This document shows positions 51,088-60,087 of a DNA stretch of 64,000 nucleotides, piece by piece. The stretch covers positions 1 to 64,000 of the forward strand of contig NZ_SOFG01000016.1 of the NCBI RefSeq assembly GCF_004402485.1. The letters are read 5' to 3'. A program made the position numbers and the translations under genes. Every line of letters begins with the position of its first letter. Position 1 is the first letter of the stretch. Source of the stretch: Cryobacterium algoricola. GTDB taxonomy: Bacteria > Actinomycetota > Actinomycetes > Actinomycetales > Microbacteriaceae. The notes below the pieces were generated by a model, which was given only the letters and a program-made list of their open reading frames with translations, was not told the DNA's origin and ran no database searches.

Positions 51088-53355
51088 GTGGCACAGAATC
51101 GCATTGGCATACTTATCGAGACAAAGGAAAGCGGCAGTAAGGCCGCATCCGATGTTGTCTCAAAAAGTCTCAATGGTGTAACTGAAGCTGCAAACTCTTC
51201 GAGTCGCGCGACACAAGCAGTCGGCGACTCCTTTTCGTCTCAAGTCCCAAAAGCTAGTGGCTTTAGCGACTCACTAGCTCGCATTCGTGACGTGGCGTTA
51301 GGTGTCTATCTACCTCAACTCGGACTCAAGCTACTAGAGCTGGGCAAGGACGCCTTAACTAGTACCGGCAACTTCGAGCAGTCACGAGTTGCATTCGAAA
51401 CGATGCTTGGTTCTGCTGACAAGGCGCAGACCATGCTCACGCAGATCTCGCAGTTCGCCAAAGAAACACCGTTCACTCTGGATGGTGTTGTCGATGCATC
51501 CAAGCAGCTACTCGCTTACGGCTTCGCCCAGGACGAGGTACTCCCAACCATGCGCAAGCTCGGTGACGTTGCTGCTGGTGTCTCAGTCCCTATCGGGCAG
51601 CTGACTGGTGTCTATGGCCAAGTACGCGTCGCAGGCAAGCTCATGGGCCAGGACCTCTTGCAGTTCACCCAGGCTGGTGTTCCTCTCCTCGACTATCTGT
51701 CACAGACCATGCACAAGACCACTGCAAATATCAAGAAGGACATGGAAGCTGGCGTCGGTCCGACTTTCAAGGACGTGCAGGCCGCGCTTGAAGCAATGAC
51801 CGCCTCAGGGAGCAAGTTCGGCGGCCTGATGGATAAGCAGTCGCATACCTTCCAAGGCGTCATGAGCAACATCGGTGACTCATTCGGTCAAATCGGCCGT
51901 GCAGCACTTGGTATGGATACAGCGGGAAACATCGTCAAGGGGAGTTTCTTTGACCGCATTAAGAATGCTGCGGCTTCTGCAATGCCAGTCCTACAAGACT
52001 TCGCAACCAAAGTTGGTCCTGCTGTCCAGGACGGTCTTAATGGCCTCATCGACTTTGGTAAAAAGGTGTCAGATGGAGTCAAGTGGGTCACTCAATATAG
52101 CGATGAAATCAAGATCACTGCGATTGTCCTTACGACGCTCTTTGCTCCGGCAATCGTTGGTGCAGCCGTAAAGTCAACGGTAAGTGCCGCTACTATGGTC
52201 GCCAGTGCTTTCCAGGCTCGGACAGCATGGATCGTTTCAGCTGTTCAAGTATCAGCCGCTTGGTGGACTAGCTCCATCAAGTTGATTGCTTTTGGCGTCA
52301 CCACAGCTGCAAAGTCGGGCGTAAGTGCGGGTATCACATCAGCGACATGGGTTTCTAGCGCTGTCGTAACTAGTTCGAGCTGGTTGCTCCATATGGCAAA
52401 GGTCTCGGCTGCGGGTGCCCTAGTCGCCTTGAAAGCTGCTCCATACGCTGCCGACACAGCGCTTGCTTGGACCATCAACGCTGTCCGCGTTTCATTCGTA
52501 TGGGTAACTCAAGAGCTTCCAAAACTCATTGCCGGCTTCGTTGTCACTTCTGTTCAAGCTGCTATTCATGCCGCAGCCGTGTCCGCTTCTTGGATCGCAT
52601 CAGCCGCGGTTACGTCATTCACTTGGGTCACCACAGAGCTGCCAAAGATCGTCATGGGATTTGTGATCACGAGTGCAGGGGCAATCGCTCAGGCAGCTGT
52701 AACAAGCGCGGCCTGGATTGCTTCAGCATCTACTTCTTCTATTGCCTGGGTAGTGACTGAGCTGCCAAAAATAGTTGGTGCTTTCATCGCTATGTCCGCC
52801 TCAGCAGTAGTTCAAGCCACCGTGGCATCAGCGGCCTGGATTGCTTCAGCAGTTGCAAGCAGCCAGTCAGTAGCAGCTCTCCAGCTGCTTGTCGCTACAC
52901 CAATGATCATGCCAGCCATCGTTGTGGCAGCTGCTGTTGCATCTTTGGTCCTAGTTATTGATGCAGCAAACCGAGCCAAGGCCGCTATCGATGGCGCTCA
53001 GGCAGCACAAGACAAAGACCTCGCTGATAGCACAGCGCTAATTAGAAATGCCCGAGTTCAATTTGACCAAGGAAAGATCAGTGGAGGTGAACTCAGCCGA
53101 CTACTCAAGATCTATTCAAATGCTCTAGGAACAAACAGCTCACCTGGTGGACAAACGCTCGTTGGTGAGCATGGTCCAGAGATCGTCGATATGCCAAAAG
53201 GCGCAGTAGTAACTCCGGCATACCGAACAAGAAGTGAGCCCCAAGCGCAGTCAAGCAATGGTGGCATGACTATTACTGGTGGCCTACACGTCTATAACAA
53301 CCTAGATGAGCAGAAGTTCCTAGCCAAGATTGGCTGGAGGCTGGCACTCGCATGA
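51088..53355 (+). CDS. Tape measure protein
   Basis: The 755-residue protein has an N-terminal coiled region and the tape-measure domain (ALTSTGNFEQSRVAFETMLGS, QISQFAKETPFTLDGVVDASK, LLAYGF, GLMDKQSHTFQGVMSNI). A hydrophobic middle with three tandem 41-residue repeats and a C-terminal GQTLVGEHGPEIVDMPKGAVVTP motif follow. It sets tail length and helps DNA entry. GTG 51088 lacks a clear site; AACTAAACA stands about 20 bases upstream. Confidence 0.92.
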   Translation: MAQNRIGILIETKESGSKAASDVVSKSLNGVTEAANSSSRATQAVGDSFSSQVPKASGFSDSLARIRDVALGVYLPQLGLKLLELGKDALTSTGNFEQSRVAFETMLGSADKAQTMLTQISQFAKETPFTLDGVVDASKQLLAYGFAQDEVLPTMRKLGDVAAGVSVPIGQLTGVYGQVRVAGKLMGQDLLQFTQAGVPLLDYLSQTMHKTTANIKKDMEAGVGPTFKDVQAALEAMTASGSKFGGLMDKQSHTFQGVMSNIGDSFGQIGRAALGMDTAGNIVKGSFFDRIKNAAASAMPVLQDFATKVGPAVQDGLNGLIDFGKKVSDGVKWVTQYSDEIKITAIVLTTLFAPAIVGAAVKSTVSAATMVASAFQARTAWIVSAVQVSAAWWTSSIKLIAFGVTTAAKSGVSAGITSATWVSSAVVTSSSWLLHMAKVSAAGALVALKAAPYAADTALAWTINAVRVSFVWVTQELPKLIAGFVVTSVQAAIHAAAVSASWIASAAVTSFTWVTTELPKIVMGFVITSAGAIAQAAVTSAAWIASASTSSIAWVVTELPKIVGAFIAMSASAVVQATVASAAWIASAVASSQSVAALQLLVATPMIMPAIVVAAAVASLVLVIDAANRAKAAIDGAQAAQDKDLADSTALIRNARVQFDQGKISGGELSRLLKIYSNALGTNSSPGGQTLVGEHGPEIVDMPKGAVVTPAYRTRSEPQAQSSNGGMTITGGLHVYNNLDEQKFLAKIGWRLALA
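52495..52863 (+). repeat. Three tandem 123-base repeats in the tape measure gene
   Basis: Copies at 52495-52617, 52618-52740 and 52741-52863 each encode 41 residues with the frame xxWVxxELPKxxxxF and end in A(S/A)WIASAxxxS. Copies are alike in protein but diverged in DNA. Whole-repeat gain or loss would change tail length in steps. Confidence 0.85.
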
Positions 53356-54188
53356 TTGTAGCCGTCAACGGATTCGTACTAAATGACCCATCGGCTATCA
53401 ACCGTGTCTATCTCGATGAGCCAATTTCTGGGCTTTCGATGCCACCTATTCGCACAAGTAGTGGAACCTATTCAGGCCGTGATGGTGGCTACGTCGGCGC
53501 ACAGTTCTACGGCGCGCGATTAATCAACCTCACTGGGCGCGTCTGGGCTAATGACGTGAATGGCCTTGAGACAACCCGTCGAGCCTTTGAGTCCGCCGTC
53601 TCTGCTGGATCAATTCTTCTAACTATTACAACTGATGCAGGTAATCAGTACGTGCTAAATACCTATCTTGACGAGTTAGACATGAACATCATCCGATCGC
53701 AGCGCAGCGCTCCATTCAACTTGACTTTGATCGCACCTGACCCAACTATCTACGACAACTCAGCGGGTGGGCTTCAAACGGCGACCGTCGTCCCTGTAAC
53801 TGGCGGGGGAGTCACTTGGCCTATCACCTGGCCTATCGTTTGGGCGCCAGGCGGCTTGCCGACGACGATTACCAACACAGGAAACCTTGCAAGCTACCCG
53901 CTGATCACGCTGACAGGCCCTGCTACGAACCCAACGATTACCAACGTCTCAACTGGACAGTTCTTCACCCTCCAAGGACTCACGACGACTGGTACCGACG
54001 TGATCGTCATCGACATGCTCAATCGAACAGTCCTTCTCAACGGTGGACCAATCCTGACGTACATGACGACGACAAGCAGTTGGTGGCCTCTACTATCAGG
54101 CTCGAACTCGATCAAACTAACCACGACGAACTCACTCGACACTGTTACAGGTGTGCTCTCCTGGAGAAGTGGCTACCGGGGAATCTAG
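53352..54188 (+). CDS. Distal tail protein (Dit-like)
   Basis: The 278-residue protein has a Dit-type N-terminal half (MPPIRTSSGTYSGRDGGYVGAQFYGARLINLTGRVW, TTRRAFESAVS, FNLTLIAPDPTIYD) and a beta-sandwich C-terminal part. It forms the ring joining tube and tail tip. It overlaps the tape measure stop by four bases. Confidence 0.82.
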   Translation: MIVAVNGFVLNDPSAINRVYLDEPISGLSMPPIRTSSGTYSGRDGGYVGAQFYGARLINLTGRVWANDVNGLETTRRAFESAVSAGSILLTITTDAGNQYVLNTYLDELDMNIIRSQRSAPFNLTLIAPDPTIYDNSAGGLQTATVVPVTGGGVTWPITWPIVWAPGGLPTTITNTGNLASYPLITLTGPATNPTITNVSTGQFFTLQGLTTTGTDVIVIDMLNRTVLLNGGPILTYMTTTSSWWPLLSGSNSIKLTTTNSLDTVTGVLSWRSGYRGI

Positions 54189-55325
54189 GTGGATCTCGGA
54201 AGCTCACGCCGATACGAGATTGAACTGTGGAGTTCAACTGGCCTGCGCATCGCTGACATCAGTGCTCTCGCTTTCAATCGCCACTACGTCCTCACTCGCA
54301 ACGATGCTGAGCAGCTGACCTTCTCCCTTGATCTGTTTGCCTTTGAGAACTACTGCGCCAACAATCTTGGTGGCACTGATCCAAAGACTCTCATCGCGCC
54401 ATATGTCACTGACATCAAAGTGAAGCGAAACGGGCAATACCTCTTCGGCGCCCAGGTCGTTGATGTCTCGTTCGACCTACAACAAGACTCATCACGAGCT
54501 GGTAGTGCAGGTGGGACAGGACAGAACTACACGGTCAGCATCACAGCCACGGGCTACCTAAACCTCCTGAAGGACCGTTACGTCACAAAGACATACATAG
54601 CCACTGAACGCACCGCGATAGCCACAGACCTCATTACGACGACGCAGGCGCAGACAAATGGAAGCGTTGGTATTACCAACTCGGGATCGCAGTACCTAAC
54701 AACACAGCTGAGTGACCGCACGTACCAGCTCGACGAGGTGAAGAGCAAGGCCCAAGAGCTGGCCGCCCTCAGCGACTCACCCTTCGACTTTGACTTCTCT
54801 CCGTTCAAGGTATTCAGAACATACGCAAAGATCGGCGCTCGTCGCCAGGACATCAACCTCATCTACGGCGGACCACTTGGTAACGTGGCCGGCTTCTCCC
54901 TTGATCGCAGCGCTATCAACCTCTACAACAAGATCTACGGGATCGGCTCAGGCTTCGGCACAAGCCAGCTCACATCAACTGCGGGGGACAACATTAGCCA
55001 GCTGAACTACTACCTACGCGAGCAGATCCAGCAGTTCAATAGCGTTCTCTTGCAGCCGACCCTTGACCAAAATACGGCAACTGCATTGAACCTTGAAAAA
55101 GACATTCTCGAGTTGCCTATCGTCACGATCACAGGCAAGGAGCTTCCGGCGACCTTCCTAAGTGTTGGTGACCGTATCCCGCTGAAGGTCATGGGACACA
55201 AGTGGCTCGACAACATCAACGGCCTCTACCGCATTGAACAGATCGACGTCTCGATTGATGAGAACGACTTCGAAAATGCGATCAAGCTGACGTTTGATAG
55301 CTACGGAGTCAACCAAAGTGAATAG
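54189..55325 (+). CDS. Minor tail protein (Gp37/Tal-like)
   Basis: The 378-residue protein starts GTG and has RYEIELWSSTGLRIADISALAFNRHYVLTRNDAEQLTFSLDL, PYVTDIKVKRNGQYLFGAQVVDVSFDL and a C-terminal VGDRIPLKV...NGLYRIEQIDVSID. This agrees with the ReqiPepy6 gp37-like tail-hub family that follows Dit in many actinophages. It probably closes the tail tip. Confidence 0.78.
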   Translation: MDLGSSRRYEIELWSSTGLRIADISALAFNRHYVLTRNDAEQLTFSLDLFAFENYCANNLGGTDPKTLIAPYVTDIKVKRNGQYLFGAQVVDVSFDLQQDSSRAGSAGGTGQNYTVSITATGYLNLLKDRYVTKTYIATERTAIATDLITTTQAQTNGSVGITNSGSQYLTTQLSDRTYQLDEVKSKAQELAALSDSPFDFDFSPFKVFRTYAKIGARRQDINLIYGGPLGNVAGFSLDRSAINLYNKIYGIGSGFGTSQLTSTAGDNISQLNYYLREQIQQFNSVLLQPTLDQNTATALNLEKDILELPIVTITGKELPATFLSVGDRIPLKVMGHKWLDNINGLYRIEQIDVSIDENDFENAIKLTFDSYGVNQSE

Positions 55326-55746
55326 TCGACTGGATCGTCAAGTCGAGAACGTACCTGGCGCCTGGCTTGTTGACCTGGCGAACGATATCAACCAGATCAA
55401 GGTTGGAAGGCAGTCTTTTGGTCCTGAGAGCCTTATCGTGCAACGCACAGTCACAGGTAGTACGTGGGATATCAACGGGGATGCAATCGCGGCCTACGCC
55501 GTGCAGCAGTACCGGGTTGTCTTTGCCCCGAATAAGACGATAAACCCCTACGCGGAACTGACCTATAACCAGACGATCACAGGAGCTGACGGCTTTGAGA
55601 AGACCTTCCTCTGGCCTGATGGCTCACTCCCTCAGACAATCGAGTGGAGATTCACCGTGGCAAACGATGCGAATGCGATCAGCCTCTATGTGCAGTTCTC
55701 AATCAAGTGCGTCGATGCCGGAACGATCAGGGTGACGAGACTATGA
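55318..55746 (+). CDS. Tail tip protein, paralog 1
   Basis: This 142-residue protein (GTG 55318) was not recognised by family. It has a short helix (WLVDLANDINQIKVG) and then a beta-rich body ending in LYVQFSIKCVDAGTIRV. The next two genes share this plan. It overlaps both neighbours by a few bases. Confidence 0.65.
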   Translation: MNSRLDRQVENVPGAWLVDLANDINQIKVGRQSFGPESLIVQRTVTGSTWDINGDAIAAYAVQQYRVVFAPNKTINPYAELTYNQTITGADGFEKTFLWPDGSLPQTIEWRFTVANDANAISLYVQFSIKCVDAGTIRVTRL

Positions 55747-56207
55747 ACCCTCGTATTGAGAACACACCAGAGAATCAAATGGTTTCAACCATCGCGAACA
55801 TGCGCACCACTGTGAATGAGCTACGAGCAGTGCAGAACACGTCGACAACAGCTCTCAAGACCTACCTCAACCAAACTCCAAGCGCCTATGACAAGTCATT
55901 TACCATGTCAACCTATGGGCAGGTAGTCACCTTCTCTGTCACATTCACCGGGGCTATCCAGACCTACCCAATCACCAGCCTCATCTATCAGGTCTTCATG
56001 AACAGCATGAGCAACGAGGTCTATCCAGGTTCTTCAACTGCGGCGCCTACCTGTCCATTAGTTGATATTCATCAGCGGCCCCCATCAACTGGATCCAAGG
56101 CGACAGTGTGGGACGTTAAGGTCACGATGAATGACTCAGCGACTGAGACATGCTTTTTCAAGTTCTTCGTACAGTCCACAGATAACGGTGGGATTACCGT
56201 CTCATGA
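55743..56207 (+). CDS. Tail tip protein, paralog 2
   Basis: The 154-residue protein has a helical start (QMVSTIANMRTTVNELRAVQN) and a beta-rich body (VVTFSVTFTGAIQTYPITSLI) ending in FFKFFVQSTDNGGITV. It resembles the genes on either side and probably forms part of a trimeric tip or fibre. ATG 55743 overlaps the upstream stop. Confidence 0.65.
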   Translation: MNPRIENTPENQMVSTIANMRTTVNELRAVQNTSTTALKTYLNQTPSAYDKSFTMSTYGQVVTFSVTFTGAIQTYPITSLIYQVFMNSMSNEVYPGSSTAAPTCPLVDIHQRPPSTGSKATVWDVKVTMNDSATETCFFKFFVQSTDNGGITVS

Positions 56208-56653
56208 GCCGCCTAGTACCCCCTCAGATCATCAGTGACCTGCAACAGCTACGTACTGATGTTGATGAACTCAAGCGCACACAGCTCATCAGCGGCGATA
56301 GTCTTTTCGGCTACCTGACGCAGAGCAACAATCAAAGTGACTACTCGTTCGTCCTAGCTGCCTATGCAAAGCGGACTCTCATTGTCACCTTCACCCCGGC
56401 GATACCTAACAGCTCTTCAATTGTCGAGATGATGCAGTTCAATACCGTCAATCAACCGATGGTGTTACCGAATGCAGTCCCACCCTGGGCTGACTCAACT
56501 TACTCGAACATCTCATTTGTCCAGAAGTTGCCCCCTATTGGCAATGCAAGCCGCTGGCGGATATGCGCACAAGATTACTCAGGCGCATCACGTACTACCT
56601 ATCTGAAGTTTATCTTTGACGGGACTGATACGGGAACCTGGACAGTTGTCTAA
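56204..56653 (+). CDS. Tail tip protein, paralog 3
   Basis: The 149-residue protein starts with a helix (IISDLQQLRTDVDELKRTQL) followed by a beta-rich body ending in YLKFIFDGTDTGTWTVV. It is the third member of a run of similarly built proteins, likely from duplication and divergence. Receptor binding is plausible but not shown. Confidence 0.65.
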   Translation: MSRLVPPQIISDLQQLRTDVDELKRTQLISGDSLFGYLTQSNNQSDYSFVLAAYAKRTLIVTFTPAIPNSSSIVEMMQFNTVNQPMVLPNAVPPWADSTYSNISFVQKLPPIGNASRWRICAQDYSGASRTTYLKFIFDGTDTGTWTVV

Positions 56654-56724
56654 TAAGGGCTGGTCAGAAGCTAGTACATGTTTTATATTGAACTCATAAC
56701 CAAAACTAAATAGAGATCAACACC

Positions 56725-57615
56725 TTGGCAAAGCTCGTAGCAAATTACAACGGCGGAAGTTCAGACGAATACGGCACGTTCAAGGCTTTAAATGAAGCGT
56801 TTACTGGTCAAGTCTTCAAAGGGTTTGATGTAGCACCAAATAGCACGCCAAACATGACTGTCAAGGTCAACGTCGGAAGCGGCCGCATACCAACGGGTGC
56901 AGCGCCAAGTGACTATTACTACATGGTGAGCCACGATACAACTGCTGGGGAGTCCGTGACGATCCCAACTGCTGCGGCCTCACCTCGTATTGACTACATC
57001 GTCGCCTACATTGACAAGAGCGTGACTGGTGCTCTCTCACCTGTGAATAACGCGAACAATGTACTCAAGTTTGCAGATGTACCAGGTACTCCTGCTGGAT
57101 CTCCTGTTGTTCCTACAGTGGCTCAGATTCAGACAGCTATCGGGGCAGCTAATCCGTACATCATCCTGGCGCAGATAGCAGTGGCAGCTTCGGCGACGAC
57201 TATTACGACTCCGAATATCACCGATAGTCGCTACATGATATTTGCATTGACGAACTCAAGTGCTGGAGCATATGTTGCAACTGGTCAAGCAACGTCATCT
57301 ACTACCTATGCTGACTTGGCAACTACTACTGACACGGTAACTATCATGGTGGGCCCCAGTGGAAAAGCCCTAGTTGGAATATCTGCCACTATGTTTGGCG
57401 CGCAACAGTATTGCGGCTTTTCAGTGAGCGGAGCGAGCACAGTAGCTGCAATGGATAGCCAGGCGATCCTGATTAACAATGTGACATCAACAATCGGGTC
57501 GACATTCCTCGTCACTGGGTTGACGCCTGGTTCGAACACTTTCAAGCTGAAGTACCGCGTGACGTCAGGCACTGGGACTTTTGTAGACCGGCGAATCTTC
57601 GCCGAGGCCCGATAG
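56725..57615 (+). CDS. Tail fibre-like structural protein
   Basis: The 296-residue protein starts with TTG in a start-associated context (AACTAAATAGAG at 56704-56715). It has FKALNEAFTGQVFKGFDVAPNSTPNMTVKVNVGSGRIPTG and ASPRIDYIVAYIDKSVTG, followed by a beta-rich C-terminal domain (VTIMVGPSGKALVGISATMF). The N-terminal region resembles tail-fibre or baseplate proteins of actinophages. Its own leader suggests separate control. Confidence 0.7.
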   Translation: MAKLVANYNGGSSDEYGTFKALNEAFTGQVFKGFDVAPNSTPNMTVKVNVGSGRIPTGAAPSDYYYMVSHDTTAGESVTIPTAAASPRIDYIVAYIDKSVTGALSPVNNANNVLKFADVPGTPAGSPVVPTVAQIQTAIGAANPYIILAQIAVAASATTITTPNITDSRYMIFALTNSSAGAYVATGQATSSTTYADLATTTDTVTIMVGPSGKALVGISATMFGAQQYCGFSVSGASTVAAMDSQAILINNVTSTIGSTFLVTGLTPGSNTFKLKYRVTSGTGTFVDRRIFAEAR

Positions 57616-57627
57616 GTAACTGATCCT

Positions 57628-58044
57628 ATGGACTTTGCTCAAACACTCACCCCAATTGGCTCATCCTTCGCTCTCATCGTCGTTATTGGCACGATCATCG
57701 TTGCCATCTTCTATGGACGCGCTAAGGCAAAGACAGCCAATGCAGATGGCATCGCCAATGCTAAAGACATTGCTATGTCAGATATGCAGAAGAGCCTCGA
57801 CCTTGTTCGCCAACAGAACACCGATCAAGCTGCACAGATGACAAGCCTCGAAAGCAAAGTCACAGGGCTTACGGGTGAAGTCAACACGTTGAAAGATGTG
57901 CCACTTGCCAAGATCGAAGCGCACATGGCTGATACTGCGGTCCATATGGCGACCACTAACCGCCTAATTGAGATGCTCATCCCTCTCATTCCGCAAAGCA
58001 TCTCCGTCGATACTCTGACAAAAACAACCAAAGTCAACCGCTAA
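57628..58044 (+). CDS. Membrane protein with coiled coil, lysis-region
   Basis: The 138-residue protein has one N-terminal membrane helix (FALIVVIGTIIVAIFYG) and a long coiled coil (KSLDLVRQQNTDQAAQMTSLESKVTGLTGEVNTLKD). It lies just before the endolysin. A second holin or antiholin-like role is possible; a structural role is also possible. No signal peptidase site is seen. Confidence 0.68.
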   Translation: MDFAQTLTPIGSSFALIVVIGTIIVAIFYGRAKAKTANADGIANAKDIAMSDMQKSLDLVRQQNTDQAAQMTSLESKVTGLTGEVNTLKDVPLAKIEAHMADTAVHMATTNRLIEMLIPLIPQSISVDTLTKTTKVNR

Positions 58045-58054
58045 AGGGGGTGAT

Positions 58055-59374
58055 ATGAAATCAATAGATCAACAGATTCAATGGCTTCAAGACAAACAGA
58101 ACCAAGGCATCACCTACTCGATGGCCCAGCGTAATGGGCCAGACAGCTACGACTGTTCAAGCGCGGGCTACTACTCACTCATCGCCGGGGGATTCTTCCC
58201 AGCTGACATTCGTATTGGCAACACCGACTCAGCCTTCGGCGACCTAGAGCGCAACGGCTTCACTCAGCTGCAACCGAATGCTCAGGGTAACTACGACACC
58301 CAGCGCGGCGATGTAGCTATCTGGGGTAAGCGTGGAGCTAGTAGCGGTGGGCTTGGGCACTTCATGACCTTTACCGACGCTAACAATGTGAAGCACTGTA
58401 ACTCGTACTACAACGGCATCCACGACAACAACTATGACCAGTTAGCCGGATGGAACGGCAACCCTGAAGTCACCTTCTACCGCTACACAGGTTCAGCTAC
58501 TCAAATGCCGCCAGCAGCGTCAGGCAATCCAGATGACCAGAGCGTGGACATCGGATCGTTCATCAAGTTTGCTGACAACCTAACCGTGAACGACGTGGAG
58601 CAAATTGGCGGCACTTGGCAAGTCAAGAGTGACTCTCTCTGTCCTACTGGCTTCACATGGGACGACAACGGTATTCCAGCCGAACTACTCATCGAAGTAG
58701 ATGCTGATGGCTACGCAACTATTGACCAGGAGCTTGTTGCCGGATCTCAGTACAAGCTCCCTGGCAAATTCCAAGTGCTCGATCTTGGACTCACAGATGG
58801 ACAGTGGATGGCACTCATCAGCTGGAACGGCTTGAAGTTCTGGGTGGACATCGCCGCAGCAACTGAAGTATCAACTGATGATGGCGGGACACCAACACCT
58901 GGCGCTCGACCGACTGAACCAGTCGCTACACCAGCGCCAGAAGCACCCGTTGAGACAGCCCCCTCAATACCTGAGCCGGCCAATCCCGTAGTCGCCGTGC
59001 CAACAGTCCCACTCCAAGAACCAGCAATCACCACCCCAGCTAAGGAAACTAATGAAGTAAAGGAAACTCCAATGGCATTCAAAGAAGAAGAACAGAAACA
59101 ACTCGCAGTCGCACAGACAAAAGTACAAGATCTAGTCGACAGCGTTGCAGCTGACGAATCAGTCCAAACAATAATCAGCGAGATCCCACAGAAAATAAAG
59201 GTCGGCATCTACATCGTTGGTGATGCACTCATCGGCCTTGGACTCATCGCTCCAAGTTTGGCTGTTGTAGCTGGATGGACTGACGTAGTTCGGATCGTTG
59301 CCCTAAGTAGCGTGCTTGCTACAGCTGGTGCATTCATTCTCACTATGTTCGGTATCTACCAGTCGAAGAAATAG
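58055..59374 (+). CDS. Endolysin fused to a C-terminal holin
   Basis: The 439-residue protein begins with a phage peptidoglycan hydrolase domain of the Amidase_5/NlpC-P60 type: GITYSMAQRNGPDSYDCSSAGYY with Cys34, and GGLGHFMTF with His102. An SH3-like wall-binding region (about 170-272), a Pro/Thr/Ala-rich linker (273-338) and then a full holin-like segment (340-439) with two membrane helices follow. Fusion of lysin and holin in one frame is unusual. The site GGGGGTG before ATG 58055 is strong. The holin part has its own start (see next entry). Confidence 0.87.
   Translation: MKSIDQQIQWLQDKQNQGITYSMAQRNGPDSYDCSSAGYYSLIAGGFFPADIRIGNTDSAFGDLERNGFTQLQPNAQGNYDTQRGDVAIWGKRGASSGGLGHFMTFTDANNVKHCNSYYNGIHDNNYDQLAGWNGNPEVTFYRYTGSATQMPPAASGNPDDQSVDIGSFIKFADNLTVNDVEQIGGTWQVKSDSLCPTGFTWDDNGIPAELLIEVDADGYATIDQELVAGSQYKLPGKFQVLDLGLTDGQWMALISWNGLKFWVDIAAATEVSTDDGGTPTPGARPTEPVATPAPEAPVETAPSIPEPANPVVAVPTVPLQEPAITTPAKETNEVKETPMAFKEEEQKQLAVAQTKVQDLVDSVAADESVQTIISEIPQKIKVGIYIVGDALIGLGLIAPSLAVVAGWTDVVRIVALSSVLATAGAFILTMFGIYQSKK
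59072..59374 (+). CDS. Holin from an internal in-frame start
   Basis: ATG 59072 lies in the endolysin frame after AAAGGA at seven bases. The 100-residue product has a charged head (FKEEEQKQLAVAQTKVQDLVD), two membrane helices (VGIYIVGDALIGLGLIAPSL, IVALSSVLATAGAFILTMF) and a lysine tail, as in small actinophage holins. Upstream, TAAGGAAACTA-ATG-AAG-TAA forms a two-codon ORF in another frame that ends right at the holin ribosome site. Confidence 0.8.
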   Translation: MAFKEEEQKQLAVAQTKVQDLVDSVAADESVQTIISEIPQKIKVGIYIVGDALIGLGLIAPSLAVVAGWTDVVRIVALSSVLATAGAFILTMFGIYQSKK

Positions 59375-59451
59375 AAGGCCTGTGACGCGCTGAGATGCGC
59401 TACAACAAGCTCTGTCATTCAAAGTCGAGTAACTAAGCACTGAACAAAATT

Positions 59452-59481
59452 AGACCGCTCTTGCACAATGCTGAGCGGTCT
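59452..59481 (+). terminator. Terminator after the lysis genes
   Basis: A perfect 9-bp stem AGACCGCTC/GAGCGGTCT with TTTG ends the late transcript before the Lsr2-like gene. Confidence 0.8.
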
Positions 59482-59521
59482 TTGCTATGTTGTCTTTAGC
59501 CAATCGATTAGGAGCATTCAC

Positions 59522-59863
59522 ATGGCACAAAAAGTGGTTACGACTACAACGATCATTGACGACCTCGATGGCAAGCCTGTTGATGAAGGCAAGGCCGAAA
59601 CAATCAGGTTTACCTTTGACGCAGTTGCTTATGAGATCGACCTGAGCGACGCTAACGCAAAGAAGCTTCGCGATGCTCTCAAGCCATACCTGGACGCTGC
59701 TCGTAAGACTGGGCGCGGTACTGCTACTCGCGCTTCTGCTGGTAAGAACGATCCTGCTGAACTTGCTGCTGCACGTGAATGGCTCCGTGCCAATGGTGAG
59801 ACAGTGAGTGATCGTGGGAGAGTTGCCGCGCCACTCATGGAGAAGTACAGGGCGAACAAGTAA
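59522..59863 (+). CDS. Lsr2-like nucleoid-associated protein
   Basis: The 113-residue protein matches Lsr2 over its length: MAQKVVTTTTIIDDLDG, TIRFTFDAVAYEIDLSDANAKKLRDALKPYLDAARK for the dimerisation domain, and AAREWLRANGETVSDRGRVAAPLMEKY with the RGR minor-groove motif. Host Lsr2 silences AT-rich foreign DNA. A phage copy may counter, mimic or add to this. It has its own TAGGAG site after the lysis terminator. Confidence 0.92.
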   Translation: MAQKVVTTTTIIDDLDGKPVDEGKAETIRFTFDAVAYEIDLSDANAKKLRDALKPYLDAARKTGRGTATRASAGKNDPAELAAAREWLRANGETVSDRGRVAAPLMEKYRANK

Positions 59864-60087
59864 GTAGCGCACTAGCCTGACACGCTACATATAGCGCACT
59901 CTTGCCCTCTCGCTACGCACATCGGGCAAAAGAGGGCAAGAGGCCTAATGTTGTAAAAAATAAAATCGACCCCTGTTGTTTTTAGGCCCATTTTCAGAAC
60001 ACCGGAGAAGGGGACCGATCTAGCCCCTTAGCCCCCGAAAAATGGGGCGATACTGGTCCGATGGGGGAGTCACCCACTGCTCCCCGC
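59864..60087. other. Non-coding gap between convergent genes
   Basis: The segment holds a perfect 10-bp inverted repeat CTTGCCCTCT/AGAGGGCAAG (59901-59910 and 59931-59940), a second smaller G/C-run hairpin (GCCCCCGAAAAATGGGGC-like, near 60030-60050) and no open frame. The hairpins probably end transcription from both sides. The right part is unusually rich in C and G runs for phage DNA. Confidence 0.55.
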
